Shown one piece after another: positions 1 through 14,785 of a stretch of DNA of 64,000 bases (its first letter is position 1; every line of letters starts with the position of its first letter). Both the position numbers and the translations under genes were made by a program. Origin of the DNA: Colius striatus (Eukaryota; Chordata; Aves; Coliiformes; Coliidae); contig NC_084790.1 in assembly GCF_028858725.1 (NCBI RefSeq), forward strand, positions 5,834,001 to 5,898,000, given 5' to 3'. Below the pieces are notes generated by a model. That model was not told the DNA's origin. It saw only the letters and a list, made by a program, of their open reading frames with translations, and ran no database searches.

Positions 1-3000
1 CATTCCCAGGGCTGATGGAAGCTATGTGGTACCCTTGAGACAGCCTGTGGTTGCCCCAGAGCTGCCACCCACCAATGTGAGCCTCCACGTCATAGCAGCA
101 GCTCTTCTGATGCCCTTGCCAGCAAAACCACCTCTGTAACAAGAGGGTCACAGGCCTGCACCCATGAGTCTTTCTCCTGGCTCCAGCAAACATCAGCTGC
201 TGCTCTTCCTTCTGCCGGACTCTGCCTTGGAGCTTGAGCAAGTGCCACTGGAGCAGCAGCTCTCACACAGTTCTCCTTCCAGCTTCTCTTTGCAAACAGT
301 GCCAGAAACGCTTTTACTAGGTGAAAGCAGACTGATGTCATCCCGAGTCTCTGTGAGCCAGGGAACTGAGCAAAGGCCTAGAGTGCCTGTATCGTAATCC
401 AACTGTGGTTGTTCCTGCTTCCAAGCCCTTATAACCTGCCTAATTCCGTGCTAGGATATTGCTCAGACATCTAAGGAGATGCAAGCTGGCAATTTCAATG
501 CACTTCTGAACATCTCCAGCAAAACACCCGCCAGTGCCAAGCCCTTGGCTCCTGGCTCCTTAACCTGTTTCTACTAAGTAAGGAGATTTCCAGGGCGAGC
601 CTTAGCCCTGCAGGAAGCATCTTTTCTCCTGCCAAGGCTGAGGCTGGAGCAGCAGCTCCCGAGCTGTCACTCAGGGAGTAGGAATGCAGGCGAGGCTGCC
701 CTGTGGTGAGGACTCCTCCCCAGAGACAGAGCAGGCGCCCAGGTACCAACACGGGAGACTTGGGGCTCATCTAGGGTGTTGATGACAGGCACTGATCTCT
801 TTCTTAACCCTTTGCCTGCCTGCCTTTCGCTTCCTTCTCGCTGGCTGTGACAGTATCCAAGGGTGTTGATATCTCACATAGAGTGCTGGGGTAGGTGTTG
901 GTGTGGGGGCAGCTGTTGGATGGGGCAACTTAAACATCAAGACAGTGACAATCCAGTCCTCCCTCCTCCATTTCCTAGGTCAAGAGGATGTTTCCTAGCT
1001 GCCCTATTTTCATCCCGGATGGATGTTTTTTCCTTTAACACTTGCTGGTCTGGGTTTTGTGTTGATTGCACTGCTGAGGTCTCCTTGGAAGAACTGCAGT
1101 CACAACAAAGGTGGTTAACCTAGGAGTACTGTGATTTGACAGCATTGACTGTCCATAATGTGTGCAAACTCAATGTGTACCTTCTTCCTTGGTGAGAGTC
1201 CTGGCTCAGGAGTTTTGGGAAGTCTGATTGAGTAAATATTTCTCTAACTCAGTCACCCAAGTTTCAGGTGCACCTTTCCTGTGACAACAACATCCCACTG
1301 ACCCCCAGGTACCTGTGCAGCCCCAGAAAAAAGCTGTTGATGGGCAAGGCTGGGACTGAAGAGCCCAGCTGACTGCATACAGCTCTACTGAGGATGAATC
1401 CTCCTTCAGTGCCAGGGTCTAAAGGGTGTTGAGAGCTTGTGTGTTGCTCCTGTCTCTAAGCTTCAGTTCCCCATCTCTAAAACAGGGATGGCTTTTGTCT
1501 TAGCTGTAAAGTTCTACCCAACGTCATCCCAGTACACGTCCTTAGCTGGATCCCAGAGACTCTTCTGGTTTCAGTGTCCCATTTCTTAGTTTGACCTATC
1601 ATGTAGCTTCTCTGTGCTTCAGTATGTGGAAAGGTAAAGCCCACAGGCCTATCCCCTCCATGAAGCAGGGAAAGTGTCCTGCTCAGTTCACCCTCCTGTA
1701 GATCTTGAGTATTCAAAGAGCCGAGTTCTGGATTTTAGCCCATATCCCTTGTTGTTCTGCTTATGTACCTGCTCAAAGTATCCTCACTGCAGTATTTAAA
1801 TCCCTGCAGTACATCTAGAGTGGAAATTGGTCTTTGAAGCTGTCTTGTGAGCTCTGAAGTGATGAATCCTGTCTAGACCATGGCTGTGTCAGCCCTTCCA
1901 AGGCACATTTAATACACTTAAAAGCATGTAACTGATAGTTTAAGGGAAGGGTACAGATCTCACTTGTTCCTTGCTTCTCCCCTGTTCCGTGTTTACAAGA
2001 CACATCCCTAAACCAGCTTGTTCTCTGCTGCCTGTTAGTCCTTCCTCCTATGCTGAGAAGGCAGCACATCAGTTTGTCTCCATGTGAGCTGTGAGGCTGT
2101 TTCTGCTTGTGTTTACGGAGCACTTTGTGTCCTGTAGCAGCCAGCAGCCTGACCCAGAGAAGGTAAAAGAAAAGGGAAATGATGTTATTAAGGAATTTGT
2201 AGCTGTATGTTTTGTGACTTGTTTCTACTGGAGAGAGGCTGCCATGTGTCTTAGCCTGGTACTGTATCCTAAAATGTCCTTTACAGGGTTTTCTCTGTTC
2301 CTTGACACAAACTGTCAGTTGAAGTAAGTGATACCTGTATCCTGCCTACAAAAGCCAATGTAATGCACTGACATCCCTCACCCCATACCTGTGAGTGCAG
2401 TGGACTATAGAGAGTCACTGACCTTGAAGAGACTCTGAATAGCTGAGTAACAGGCTCCTTGCTCTAGTTTGCAATCAAATGCTCAGAGCCCCGTGCCCAC
2501 CTTGCTGACCTTTCTCGACCTCCATTGCTCAAGGGTCAATGTCCACAAGTCAAGAAAGTCCTCTGGAGATAAAGAGGAATTTCCCTCTGTGAACCATAGA
2601 GTGGCATGAGAGCTATTAAACTTACCTATGTATCGTGCCAGAGCACTGGGGCCCCAATGTAAGCAACAGTGATCTCTATGAGGCTGGCCTGGGTGGTGCA
2701 GTGGCCATTCAAATGTGGTAGCGGGTCAATCATTGCCTTTTGAGTGGTGTCCTGAGGATACTCTCCAGATGCTGAACTGCTTTGCTCAGCAAGGGAAAAC
2801 TTTACAGAGCAGAAATCCCCCTTTTTTTCCCCCCAAATGCAGCTTTTATGAGCCTGTGGATGAGGCTTCCTCCATCCCTAGTGTGGTCCTCAAGCATGCT
2901 ATCAGCCTATTTGTCTGCCAGAATGTATATCTCAATGATAAAGAAAAATCAAACCCACTGCCGGAAGACTAGATCAAATCCAGGCCATGAAAAAAGCCCT

Positions 3001-6000
3001 TGGGGTAGGTCTCAGTCCATGGGTGCTTTGTTGCAGGGAATTTACCTTCTTTCACCTTGACTTTCCAGTGCTACTCCTGACACAAGCACCACCGGGGCCT
3101 GACAGCCCCTGTTGACTTTAAGGCAGGACAAAAGCTACTGACCTGAGTGTGGGTGGGAAGGGTTAATTGTGAGTGAAGTCAGTGTTCAGTGCTTAGACAC
3201 CTCACTGCCCAAGGAAATGGCCAGTCTTTGAGCTGAGCTGGGCTGCAGCGGCTCTGGTCGGAGGGGGATTTCGAGCAGAGCTGCCCTGTTGTTGCTGCTC
3301 TCACTTCCATGGGCACGTCGGGGTGACCCTGGCTCGGGGCCACGCCGGCTGGTTTTGGAGGGTATGTTGTAATCCCTGTAACTTACGGCACGACCTGCTC
3401 TGTGGGCTCAGGCACAAGCCCTCATCCCGGGGTGATGTCATGGAGGACATCGCAATGTCGTCTCAGGCTGCAACACGCTCCTGCTGACACAGCCCGACGT
3501 CAGGCGGGCACAGCCACTGGCCGGGCACAGCCACGGGTGAGTGCTCTGCCCTTTGCTGGAAGCCTTATGTCAGCCAAGAGGCCCTGCCAATGCCATCAGG
3601 GCAGCCAAGCCTGCGTTCGCACCAGCAGCACCTTTCAGCTCGCTTGGTGCTGACACGGCCACTTTGAGAGCTTCCTGATGATTTGTGCTGCTGCTGGTTT
3701 GTTTTCAACTTGTGACCTGGAAGCTCCATCGAGTGCTTAGTCCTGGCTTTGGCTAAAGGATGGAGCAAAGACAGCTGAGTTTGCTCAACAGGACCTCTTT
3801 GCATGGCCTGTGATTCTGGCAGTCAGGAGCTGTGCTCAGGCTGAGTGATCCTGGCGTGTGGGGGCTGCCTGCTGCCTCTGCCATCACTTGCCTGCCAGTG
3901 GTCACAGGCCACCATTGGGCTGATCTTCCTGGTAGCAGCAGTTGCATGGCTGCACCCAGTGGTGCAGAGCTGCTGTCTATCTGCTGTCACATGCAGACCC
4001 AGTTACTGCGTCCTTCCTCCTGGCTTATGTCCTGAGGCTTGTCTCAGGAGATCCTTGTTCTTTAATAAAGATCATGCTGAACCAAGCAGAACTGGAAAGC
4101 GAGTGAATCTCCAGGGGTCATCGATTCACATCAAATGATTCCCCAGAGAGACCTGAATGCCTGTGTTAATAGGACTCAGTGATTCCTCGTGGCAAAGAGC
4201 CTCTTCTCAGTTCCCAGACCAATGTTCCATTTAGTCCCTCAGCTTGGTACTGTGTCCTTGCCAATAGTAGTCGGATGTGTGACTCCTCTCCCTGCTAGGA
4301 CCTGCTGCTGGGAGCATCCTAGTGCCTACAGCTCCAACTCCACTTTGTAGAGTGGCTGTGTCCTGCTCAGGTAATCACAATGAGCTCTTTCTCCTCTCTG
4401 CAATCTTTCATTTTGCTCCACTTCTTTATCTCAAGAACAAGCTACCTGCTGATCCAGACCACCTACAAAGCCAGCATCTGCGGAAGTGACCACATCTTAT
4501 CAGCCTTCTCCTGTCTGCAAGGGCACTGTAACGGCACCTTGGACATCCCCTCCTCCAACCTCCTTCTGTTGTGTAGAGCTGAACCCCATCTGCAGGCACA
4601 TGGGAGCCCTGGGCTAGCAGGAGGAGGAATTAGGACATCAGTGTTGTACTCTTCCAGACGGCTTTACTGGCTCTTAGGGTGGGGTTTTTTGGTACACTGA
4701 AGAGGGTTCAGCTGGTTCTTTATTCACCTGCCTCGCCTTGTGCTGGCAGGCCCACCCCATGCACAGGAACCTTCTGCAGATACCTCAAGTTCCCTCAAGT
4801 CCAGCAGCTGTTGTCTGCCTCGGCATGGTCCTGTGCCCCAACATAGCTTCAACCATTGAGCCCAATCACTCAGCCATCCTATTGTCCTCTGGTGCTGTCA
4901 GTATGCCAATGACTGCATTCACTCATGGCACCTCAGTTTTGCATATTTTTGGGGGAGAGAGGTGTTTGACCTTGAGTACGAGGAACTTGTGCCTCCATGT
5001 GTGGGCTATGTAGACATACCAGCCTCCTCAGAGCTAGCTTGGGGCTCATTGTGTGGTGTAGACTTGTCTTGCATCTCATTAGAGGCTCATAGCTCCCCCT
5101 CTCACCTGTCACTCATTCCTATCTTCCCCTTATGCCTTCAGAAATGGTGCTCAGCACAGGCAGTTTAGTAAGAATAGGCTCTGATGCTGGTTTTCTTGGT
5201 CATTTTATTTTCTATAGGCTAAACCTGAGCAGGCTGTGCAGAAGGCCGAGCCAAGCTGGACAGCTAACATCTCTCAGGAGGCAGGCTTGGCATTAGAGAC
5301 CTCACTCTGAAGGGACAAGAGAGCCCATTGGGTGGATATCCCTTTCTTTTGGGGTTTTGAGAAACCCAAATGTGGCTGGACTTAACACCAGGGAGCTTGT
5401 AGTAGAGCCTCTGTTGTCCCTTGTGTTGTCTCCATGTGCCCTGAGAGCTGAGCATAAGGTCACCTCTCTCTGGCTGCCATCACTAGTGGATCCCTCGTAT
5501 GTGAGGAGGGAGCACAAGTGGCCCCCAGTGGGGTGTAACATTGCGAGGCTGTCAGAACATTTTGCAGAGAAGCCCATGTTCTGCAGGGAATTCAGATTTG
5601 GCTCTGACTGCCTTAGACAGAAGAACATGTGCTTTGTAAACTAGGAAAGCTTTTTCTTTTTTTCCCTTTCCTTGGGTGGTGTCATGACCCGGCATCATTT
5701 AAAAATGATTTTGTATCTGTGATTATTATTACTTGTATAACGTTACAGGTAATTATCTGCCAATAATTACGACGTTGAATAATTCCAGAAAGTTTATTTA
5801 ACATAACCATTTAGAAAGCTAAATGCTCTGGGTGAGCTAGAGCCCAAGGGCTCAGGACTGATGGGTTCTATTTCCAGCCTAGCTGCTGGTCTTCTGTACA
5901 GCTGTGGCACTTAACAGATGTGGCTTCTGCAAATAGCTTGACTTTAAGGGGAAGGAGTTTTGCTCTCTACTATCAAATAAGCCAAAATCATACTGCCAGG

Positions 6001-9000
6001 ACAGAAAGGAGCTTGGATGGCGCTTCACTGCCCAACAATGCATGTGAAACATCCCACAGGATCGATTCTGGGGTGTCAGTTTCTCCTTCATAATAACCCA
6101 ACGTTGTAAAACATGATCCAAAGTCGCTTATTTCAAGATTGACTCTGTATCGCTTCCCTTTTCCAACTCCCAGCCTCACAGAGCACATCAAGAATGTGCA
6201 AAAGTTGACGCTGAAACCCTGGGGAAACATTTGCATGAGGACCCTTTTGTGTGTTTGAAGCTGGGGAGAGAGCTCGTCTGACAGACAGAAAAAAATCATC
6301 ATAAAAAAATCAAGGATGAAACAGTCACCAGAAAATTGAGAGACATGCCTGGAAATGCCTTTAACCCTTGTTTACTGTAGGGCTTGTGGTTCAAAAAGCC
6401 TGGAGTCTCATTTTGACTGTTTGGTCCCCACTAAAATTACAGAGCTGGGGAGAAACCGCCCGGATGGGCTCTGGCAAACAAGCCCAGAGGAAAGGGGTTT
6501 GTTCCCAAGCCTGCCATGCGAACAAGAAGCAGGTTTAGAGCTTGAGTTCAGGCTGGATCTGGTAGAGACTGCAGTGGGCAAAGGAAGGGCATGCAGTGTC
6601 AGTGTCTGCAGAGGCCAGCATCACATTCCAGCCTCTGCTTACACGGCACTGCCTCGCTGGAACTCCCGCGGGTGGCAAGACCCAGTTTATTTTATCACAG
6701 GGAGTGATGACAACACCACTGGCACCCATGTAAACAAGGCCTCACTCCCCAGAGACGATGACAGAAGAAGGGAGCCAGGCTGGCTGTTCAAAGCTCTTCT
6801 GAGTCCTGACATCCTGAGGTGCCACCACGGCACAGAGCAGGGGAAGGAGCCCAGCGTGTCCGTGTTCGTGAACAAAAGGAAACTCACGCGAGACTGCACA
6901 ATGTGGAGGAGCTGCCTTGCTGGACACCAAAATCCACAGGATTAGGAGAAAAAGATGGTGATCTCTCAGCCAGAAGCACCACCCCAGGGGTGACCCTTGT
7001 CTTGGAAGACACGTGGAGCTGAAGGAAGAGCTTAGGGATTAATACATTCCCATCTCAAGGTGCATGAGATCATCAGGATAGCGGGTACAAACACATCAGC
7101 CTGGGTTTTGGGTGGGTTTTGTTCAGCCACGAGCAAAATGCTCTGGACTTTGTTGCCATGGTGCTTTTGAGCAGCAAAGCCGAGCAAAACCACTGACTCC
7201 AAACAATGAGGACTTAATCAGGTGGGGTCTGTGTGTGTGTGTCTCACCCTTTTCTAATTAGCAAAAGACACAAGAGATCCAGGACAAGTGGCAAGCACCA
7301 CAACTTCAGTCTCCACGTGTGACACTGTTTTGGGGTCCTTATTGCACCCAGCCCAAGTGCAACCCAAGCCCTTCCCCTCGTAAGCATCTTGAAGCCTTTC
7401 TGGTGCCCCAGACATCTAGAAATAGTTGCAAAGTAGCTGTTTCCTCTCTTTTTTTGGGACTGGGAAGAGGAAGGAGGCTTGGAGGAACACAGCTCCCTTG
7501 TGGTGACTGCCTGGGGTGGGGCAGGTTTTAACAACATGCCAGAATATGTGGCTGTCCTTGGACATGTTTAACTTCCCATCCTCTCAGCAGAGGGAACATC
7601 TGAATCGCCCTTTAGCGGTTGGGCACAGAAGGGGAAAGATCATTAACATACAAAGGGCTCCTCTTTCAACACCAGTGTTGCGAACTTTCATGATTTTAGC
7701 TCTGTATCATCACATTTGTTCTGTGTTGCACTTGAGTTTGGGGTTGGGTTTTTTTTAAACATCTTAGTTCTTGGAATTGGATAAACACATCAAAATCTCA
7801 GCTGTCATTAAAGGCTCCTACTCCCGACTGCTGCAGAGCAGAATCCCAGCTCCCAAAGGGGCAACAAGTGGTGACCTGACACAAATATTCCTTCTCTTCA
7901 GCCTGTTTGTGATGCTCACCATATTCAAACAGACCTATTCGAGGAGAAGAGGAGCAGGAGAAGGTTACCCCTTCTGATTACTCAGGACTGGCAGAGGTGG
8001 ATGATGCCTGAGCTGCTTTGCTTGTTGCAGCAGCTCAGCAGCAGGGGTGGAAGTGGAAAATGCCACATTTTCCACCTGTCTGCTTTCCCTCTTTGTGTCT
8101 CATTCTCCCATCTCAGTAAGATAGTTTAGAGCTTTGTGTCCCCTCCTGGGAACATTGATAAGGGCTGGAGTGGTTTGGGAAATTGCTGCCTGGCGATTCA
8201 TGTGGTAGAAGATAACTTCTCTGGCTGTCTTGGTTTCTTAGGTGAGATTTGTTTACTGCAATGGCAGATGTTGGGAGTTTGGATCCCGTTTTGTGTTGGC
8301 ATCAGGGCAACTGGGTTGAAGGTCCTGATGTGGACCCATTCTATGTCTCTGCTGAAGATACGACCCACTTAAGATCAAGTGTGTTATTGCCAAAGCTATT
8401 CAGGTTAAACACCTTCGTTGGTTCTTCAGGTGATTCTGACAATGGGCCTAAGGGGAAATAGGTCAGGTACTTTGAGATCTGTGTCACTGTGTTGGCTTAA
8501 AACATTCCTAAATGCAATCTGGGAGGAGATGCCAGAGTGTTGACCCATCGCCTGCCACTACGGCAGGCTTCTCCTTCAGTTCTGTTGTGCTCTTCATCAG
8601 CAAAACATAGGAGCTCACTTGCAGAGGGACACAAAAGGAATAAAAATGATGGTGCTTACCCCAGAACATTCATCTGCAGTCCTGTGAGCCTGACTCACCT
8701 TTTCAGGAATCTGGTTTAATCATTTATGCAGCTTCTGAAGGGACAGGCAAGAGACAGCATGAAAGCATATCGCCTTGAAAAGCATTGCCTTTAAAGCATT
8801 TGCCCTCCAGGGGATCCGTAGTAGTTGCTCCAGGGCTGCAGTGATAAACTGACACCTAAGTTTGTTCTAATTCTGGGTGGTTTTGGGCCGTTGAGATCCT
8901 GGCAGTGCTCGCTGTCTTTGCCAAAAGTCCTCTTGTTCTTGGCATCATGGGAATCCTGATGTTAACAGGAGAATCTCCTACTTCTACCACCCCTTCCCTG

Positions 9001-9192
9001 CCACAAAGTAAAAGTTAATCTTTGGGGAGGAGAGAAAATTGGTTTAATAATGTTTTCTTTGATGCCTGTCTTTGATATGTTCCTTGCACCCCAAACTAGC
9101 TTTGGTTGCCTATTGAAAATTACAGTTTTCTACAAAAAGAGTAAAATCTTTGTTTAAAACATGTATGAACAAAATGCAACTTCCCTGTTTTT

Positions 9193-9229
9193 AAAAAAAA
9201 AGAAAGAAGGAAAGAAAGGAACAAAGAAA
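9193..9229. repeat. A/G purine tract
   Basis: Nine A followed by GAAAGAAGGAAAGAAAGGAA-type sequence; low complexity. Confidence 0.85.
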
Positions 9230-12200
9230 TTGAAGCCAGATATTTTGCTACTGGTAGCTGGTCTCTTTGCTGTTCCTGCTCTCCTCTGCTTCCCATCTCT
9301 GCCACAATTTTAATACCAAAATTGAAATAGGAAAAAAACCAAAAAGATTCAAAGTTGAGTGATTAGAATCCTGGTTTTATGTTGGGCCTTTTTTATTTTA
9401 AGCAGAAACTTCAACAAAAATAATTGGGGTTTTTTTTGTCCCACCTGTTTTGGTTTCGAAGCAGATTCCAGACAGCTTGGCTCAGCTGGGTGTCCTTGGC
9501 CAGGTAAGTCCTGGGGCTCTCCTTGCCTTGGGACCTGCAGAGCTTGTGCTGCCCTGTGTCTCCACACAGGGTCTCTCTCGCCCTGGACAAGGCAACTGGA
9601 GACATTTCCCCTCTTCTCCATCTCCGTCCCATGCTGTGGCCTTGGTCTCACTGCTACAGTCAGGAGACATTCTGCTGTTAGCTCTAGTAGGAAGGGGATT
9701 ATTCAGTGTTTCACAAAATGCAGGAACCCAATGGTTTTCCAGTGCATGGGCTTGCACAGCTGGGTTGTTCCATAGCAAGGGTTATAAAACACAGACCAGT
9801 GGCAGCATAAGAGATGCATTAGGAGAGCATTGCCGGGGTTGATAGTTAGGACTCACAACCAAGGAGAAGCTTCCCAAGGCTCAGTTCCACCATAGGAGCC
9901 TGCAAAACCAGCTCTGGAGGGGGAACACCAGCCCTTCCCAAAGAACTTGGGATCCACATGAAAACTAAACCCTCTAGAAGATCTGGTCACCTTGAGGACA
10001 TATTTTGGAGCTGAGCTACCTTTAAGCTCCAGTTCTGGGACAGAAAGGTGAAGCAAGGATGGGAAGGGAGGTCAAGGATAGCAACTGGAGCATGTAAAGG
10101 GAGGTCAGACTCGAAGGAATTTCCCATTCCTTCATTGGGAGGAACAGAGGAGACAAAATGAACTTGTCGAAAGGATCAGCACCATGTGTACCTCTTTGGG
10201 AGTGGGAAACATGTGCTTCTAATTTTTCTTGCTTGCTGTGTGCCAAGGGGATCTGCTTCCCATTGACTCTTGACCCTTGAGAAGAAAAGGGGAAAAACAA
10301 AAGAAAAATAGCTGGCCAAAGTAGTGCTGTTGAGCTTCAACAAGACTATGGCTCTAGAGAAGAAAAAATCCTCTCTGGGCTAGAACAGGAAAAAAAAGTA
10401 GAAGTCCTCTTGTCTTGGTTTGGGACATTGACTGGAATTAAAGCTGTCACGTTCCCAGCTTATCACTGTACTGGATCAGGCCCACCTAGAACTGCTGGAT
10501 GAAATCTTTTTCTGAAGGTGGAAATTTCTCTTGGGGGTTGTGTGTAGTATCTAGGACAGCAGACGTGGTCTTGGAGAGGACCTCAGTGGGAAATGGATTT
10601 GCTGCCCGGAAAGCACCCCTAGGTAAAAGAAAAGCAAAGACATAAAACCTTGAAAAAAACAAAAACCAACCAAAACTAAAAGCGAACGACAGAAAGTTTG
10701 GTTCTGTGAAAGTGGCTTTTGTTCCATAACCTTGAAATGTTTGGTTTAGTCTGATGTTTAAAAAAAAAAAGTTATCTGAAACGGGATAAATAGAAAAAGG
10801 GAAGGAAAAATAATCATTCCTATCCTACACTTGGGCCATTCCTTCCTCAACAACCCTTTGTATCCTTTCAGTCTCCTGTGAAAGACTCCCAGATGATGGA
10901 GACTTTCTCCATTTCTTTTCAGAAACTTCCACCACGGAGAAACTCCCCAACTTGCACCTTTCCTTGTCTTAAGCTCCTGCCTCTTCCCATTATGTTAAAC
11001 CCCCTCTTTGAGTGCCTTCATTCTTTGAAACCTTGACCTGCCTTGTAACACATCCCTTTCCAGCTTTTGTCATGTTTGTAGAACTGTGGAATCATTTCAT
11101 GTCAGCAAACCCCACTGCTCCACCTGTGTCCTGTGCAATGGAGTCTTTGTAGTCTTTCCCTGTACCTGTGCTGGTCTGAGCTACCGTCTCTGATGGCAAC
11201 AGTGAGCTCTTTCCAGGACACACCACGGTGCCGTCAGCAAATTGCACTTCTAACTCTGTCAGTACCATTAATGACAATATTTGAGATTATTTCTCTCCAG
11301 GTCTATTCCTGAAGAGCTCACTGTCAAATCCTCTTCAACCCTAGTCTCTTCTTTCCCTGCCACTCATCATTGTCCCACTTTTGGCACTTCCATACCCATG
11401 GCAAATGTCCAGTGCAAATAAAACCCCATCTCAGAGCCCTGTGGCAATTATTGCCATGCTCATTGCAGCCCAGATGACCTTGTCTGTGTTTCCTTTGCCT
11501 GACGTTGGTGACTTTGATAAAAGCTTTTTGGTAAACCGTCTTCCCCTGCTGCACCTCATTCCCATTTCCATTTCCTACGCTGTTTTGGGTTATTCTTCCA
11601 GTATAGGCTAGTATTTGCTTCCATCAATAGATTTTCTTCCTTGTGAAATGAGAGCTGCAAACCACATATTGCTTCCATTTCCATGTTATTACAGGATCTT
11701 CTCTTCCTTCCCAAAACATCAGTTTGGACTGTCACAGCCAGAAGCTGTAATAAAAGTCTCAGAAAAAAATAATCCCACCCCTAAAGCAGCTAAAGTAGCA
11801 ACAAGATTAGGAACCTTGCTGAATCTTGCATGAACCTTAAAACCTCAGCGCTTCGCAGTGCGTTACTTGTGACACAGACACAGGAGAACGTCATGAACCA
11901 GCAACATGAAGATGCTTCTTGGAGGTTTTCCATCAATCCCAGGTATGTTCTGGCCCCTTGCAATCTGTGTACTGAATTATTTCGGACAAGAAACCCCTCA
12001 GTCTGCCTTGGCAAACATTGTATGCTCCTTGCTCTCAGTGCTTTTTTGTCTCCATGAATCTCTGTTGTTCCCTCAGTTGTCCCCCCGCAGGGTCTCTTCC
12101 ACTGGCAGAGCTGGATGGCTGCATGACACCTGTGTCAGGTGGACCAAAAGGTGCTTTTTGCCAGGTTCCTGCTTGATGACGGGTGACTCAATGCCTCAAG

Positions 12201-14740
12201 GCTTGTAAGGAAGCCAGCAAGCCAGCATCTGATGAAAGAGCCTAGCAGAGAGAGGTGCAAGGGGAGAGAGGAGAAACCTCGCGGGATGCGATGGAAGTGA
12301 GTCATCTGACAGGTACTGCCACCAGGCCAGCCTGTAATTAAAGCTCACCTCGCCTGGTGTCTCCACTGCAGCATATGCCAGTCATTCCCTGTGGCATTTT
12401 CACACTCCTTATCTGTCAGCCTAGAAATTACTTTTTTAGATCAACTTTGAAGGCTTAATTCCAGCAGAGAGAGACAGGGGGCCAGACAGTCTGCTTTGCC
12501 ACCGAGTGCCTTGCAAGGGGAGAAGCGATTGCTGCTTTGTGTGGACCAGATTTTCAAGAGATGGGAGCTGGTTTTTCAAGGTGGGACCAGGTTTTCCAAA
12601 GTGCCTGGGTCCTGACAACTCCCATCATGTTTTTCAAAATGCACCTGATGAATCGCAGCTACTTCTTTCAAACCTCAGCAGGAGCCGAACTCCCTAAAAA
12701 CATCCAGGACCCTGTGGTCATGCAGAATGAAATGGCAGCAAGATCGTGGATGTCAAATTCATGCAATGGCATCACAGGCTATGAGCGAGTCCTCTGAGGC
12801 ACCACAGTCAGTTATTTTGTGTGCTGCTCAGGCCCTCAACAACCTACCTTTTGCAGGTGGCTTTGGGATCTCTGTGCGGGTGGACCAAGTGCACTGTTAT
12901 TAACAAAACTAATTAGCAAGATTAAGTTAAACTTCATCAGTAAAACAGGTGATGGATTGAGCTCTGTTCTTTGCCAGTAGTACCTGGGGATACAGCTTTG
13001 GAAATATCTGTGGGAATTGTGCCTGAGTTGGGGTGAGAGATTGAATTCAGATTCTCATGCACATGGCGATGTCTTGAAATCAGGACTATGTGAATTCCTC
13101 TCACTTCTTCTTTTAAATTAATCAAATGGGAGTTTTCTGATTTCCAGTACTTGACTACAGAAGGGGCTTTGAAGCACACAAGCAGGTCCATGGCCATCAT
13201 GACTTCGCCCCGTTCTCCTGATGAGGTGCACGTTAGGCAGCATGAACAGCACATACGGGGTCTCCCAAAGATCCTGGGACATTGCTGGGCCAGATGCCCC
13301 TTCCCTGAGGCAGCCAAGCCTTCCTCAGCCCCCCCCTCCCCCTGGGGAGCCCCTGCCATCGCGGCCACGTTCCCCAGCACACCCACACGCACCCACGCCG
13401 AGTGGCCTCTGCCAATGGCCTTGCGTGAGCGCCCCGTGACTCTGCGCCCAGGAATGCTGCCATGGACCCATCTCCCGCCAGGGATTGCATCAGGCCCATA
13501 AACTGGTTCTGCGCGGGATGGAGCAGGTTGGTGACACCAGCCCCTGTGCAATGTGGCACCTCGGGGACAGCTGGTCACCAGAGACTCACAAAGCGGTGGG
13601 TTCATTCACCATCCTGGCACCAAGCAGTGTGGGGTGATGATTTGTCAGCCTCCACAAGGTTTGGGACCATTCCCACCCCTCCTGGAAGGGCCTGGGAGAA
13701 GGTTTCCCCAGTCTCCAGGGTGTCTGCCATTCTTCCAGTTCTCCTGCTAGGCAGACAAGATGGGTCTGCTGAGCTAATACCAGCCCACACGCCTTGGGCT
13801 TTCTTGTCCTTACAACTCCAAGCCCTTCCTTTTTCTCCTTGAAGCTAATAGAGCCTTTGCAGTTTCTGCTCATCACTGGGCTATGCTCTGATCTGTTCCT
13901 TCCTAATGGCCTTTTATCTCTAAGTGATGCTTGTCCTAGGACAAGACTGTCTCCCGGGGACATCTCAGCAACATGCAGCCAGACACAGCTCAGTTTATAC
14001 TGCTCCCTGCTTATGCCTTGTGCGTACATAGCCCTACCCGCAGATCTGTATGAAGTCAGGCCTGATCTCCCCTCCTTCACACATCTCCCCTCGTCCCACC
14101 AGGCACTCTGCTTGCCTCTGGAGGCAGAGTGAACGATGGGTCTTTCCAGGATTCCAGCTCTCAAAGCAGGGTGCCTGCATTAGCTGGGGGAATTACCAGA
14201 GCTCATGTCTCTCCACGGACTGTAGACAAAGCCCCAGGTGCTCTGCTCTCAGATGCAGACATCCTTACTCTGAACATCTAAAGCTGGGTGAAACAAACAC
14301 CACCCTTTGCATTTCTCACATACATTAAAGGCTAAGTGCCTGATAAGGAACCTGTTAGATTCTAGCCTAAATTTATTAATGTCCAATTTATACAAACCTG
14401 TCCTTGTAGCAACATTGTCCTTCAACTTGTTGCTCTTTCACCCGCTGGGCACTGAGGCTTTTATCTCTCTGTGAAAGCCAAGGTCTTCTAGCACCTTCCT
14501 TGTAAGAAGGCCTCTCTGTTCCCATCATTGCCCTAGCAGCTCTCCTGCACCCTTGATTTTGCAATAAAAGATGATACTGTTTTTCAGATGAGACCCCTCA
14601 GGGCCATACTGAGGGAATACTCTTCTATTTCTGCTGGAAACAATGAGCCTGGTGATCCTAGGGTTATATTACCCCCATGCACACTGTTGCACCTTACTGG
14701 CAATTCATGGTCATCCCAGGGCCAAATAATGCACTCTTAG

Positions 14741-14785
14741 TTATTTATTTATGCCTGTATGTGTGTGTGTATGTATTTATTTATA
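14741..14785. repeat. TTTA / TG simple repeat
   Basis: TTATTTATTTATG, then TATGTGTGTGTGTATG, then TATTTATTTAT. Low-complexity DNA. Confidence 0.85.

Noticed and set aside
4060-4068. AATAAA poly(A)-like hexamers in the upstream flank (also near 14562 and 30177)
   Set aside because: No associated exons or transcript structure. The hexamer is common by chance in AT-containing DNA.
6355-6945. 196-codon open frame on the plus strand
   Set aside because: No recognisable domain, flanking splice sites or coding-type codon bias. Possible but unsupported.
13233-13559. Minus-strand frame containing QFMGLM, similar to the tachykinin FxGLM signature and interesting because TAC4 lies upstream of DLX4 in mammals
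   Set aside because: The motif is followed by Q and not by the Gly-Lys-Arg amidation and cleavage signal. No signal peptide or dibasic sites surround it. A short motif like this is expected by chance.
12937-13605. 222-codon open frame on the minus strand
   Set aside because: No domain, splice or promoter signals and no family resemblance. The composition is that of random translation.
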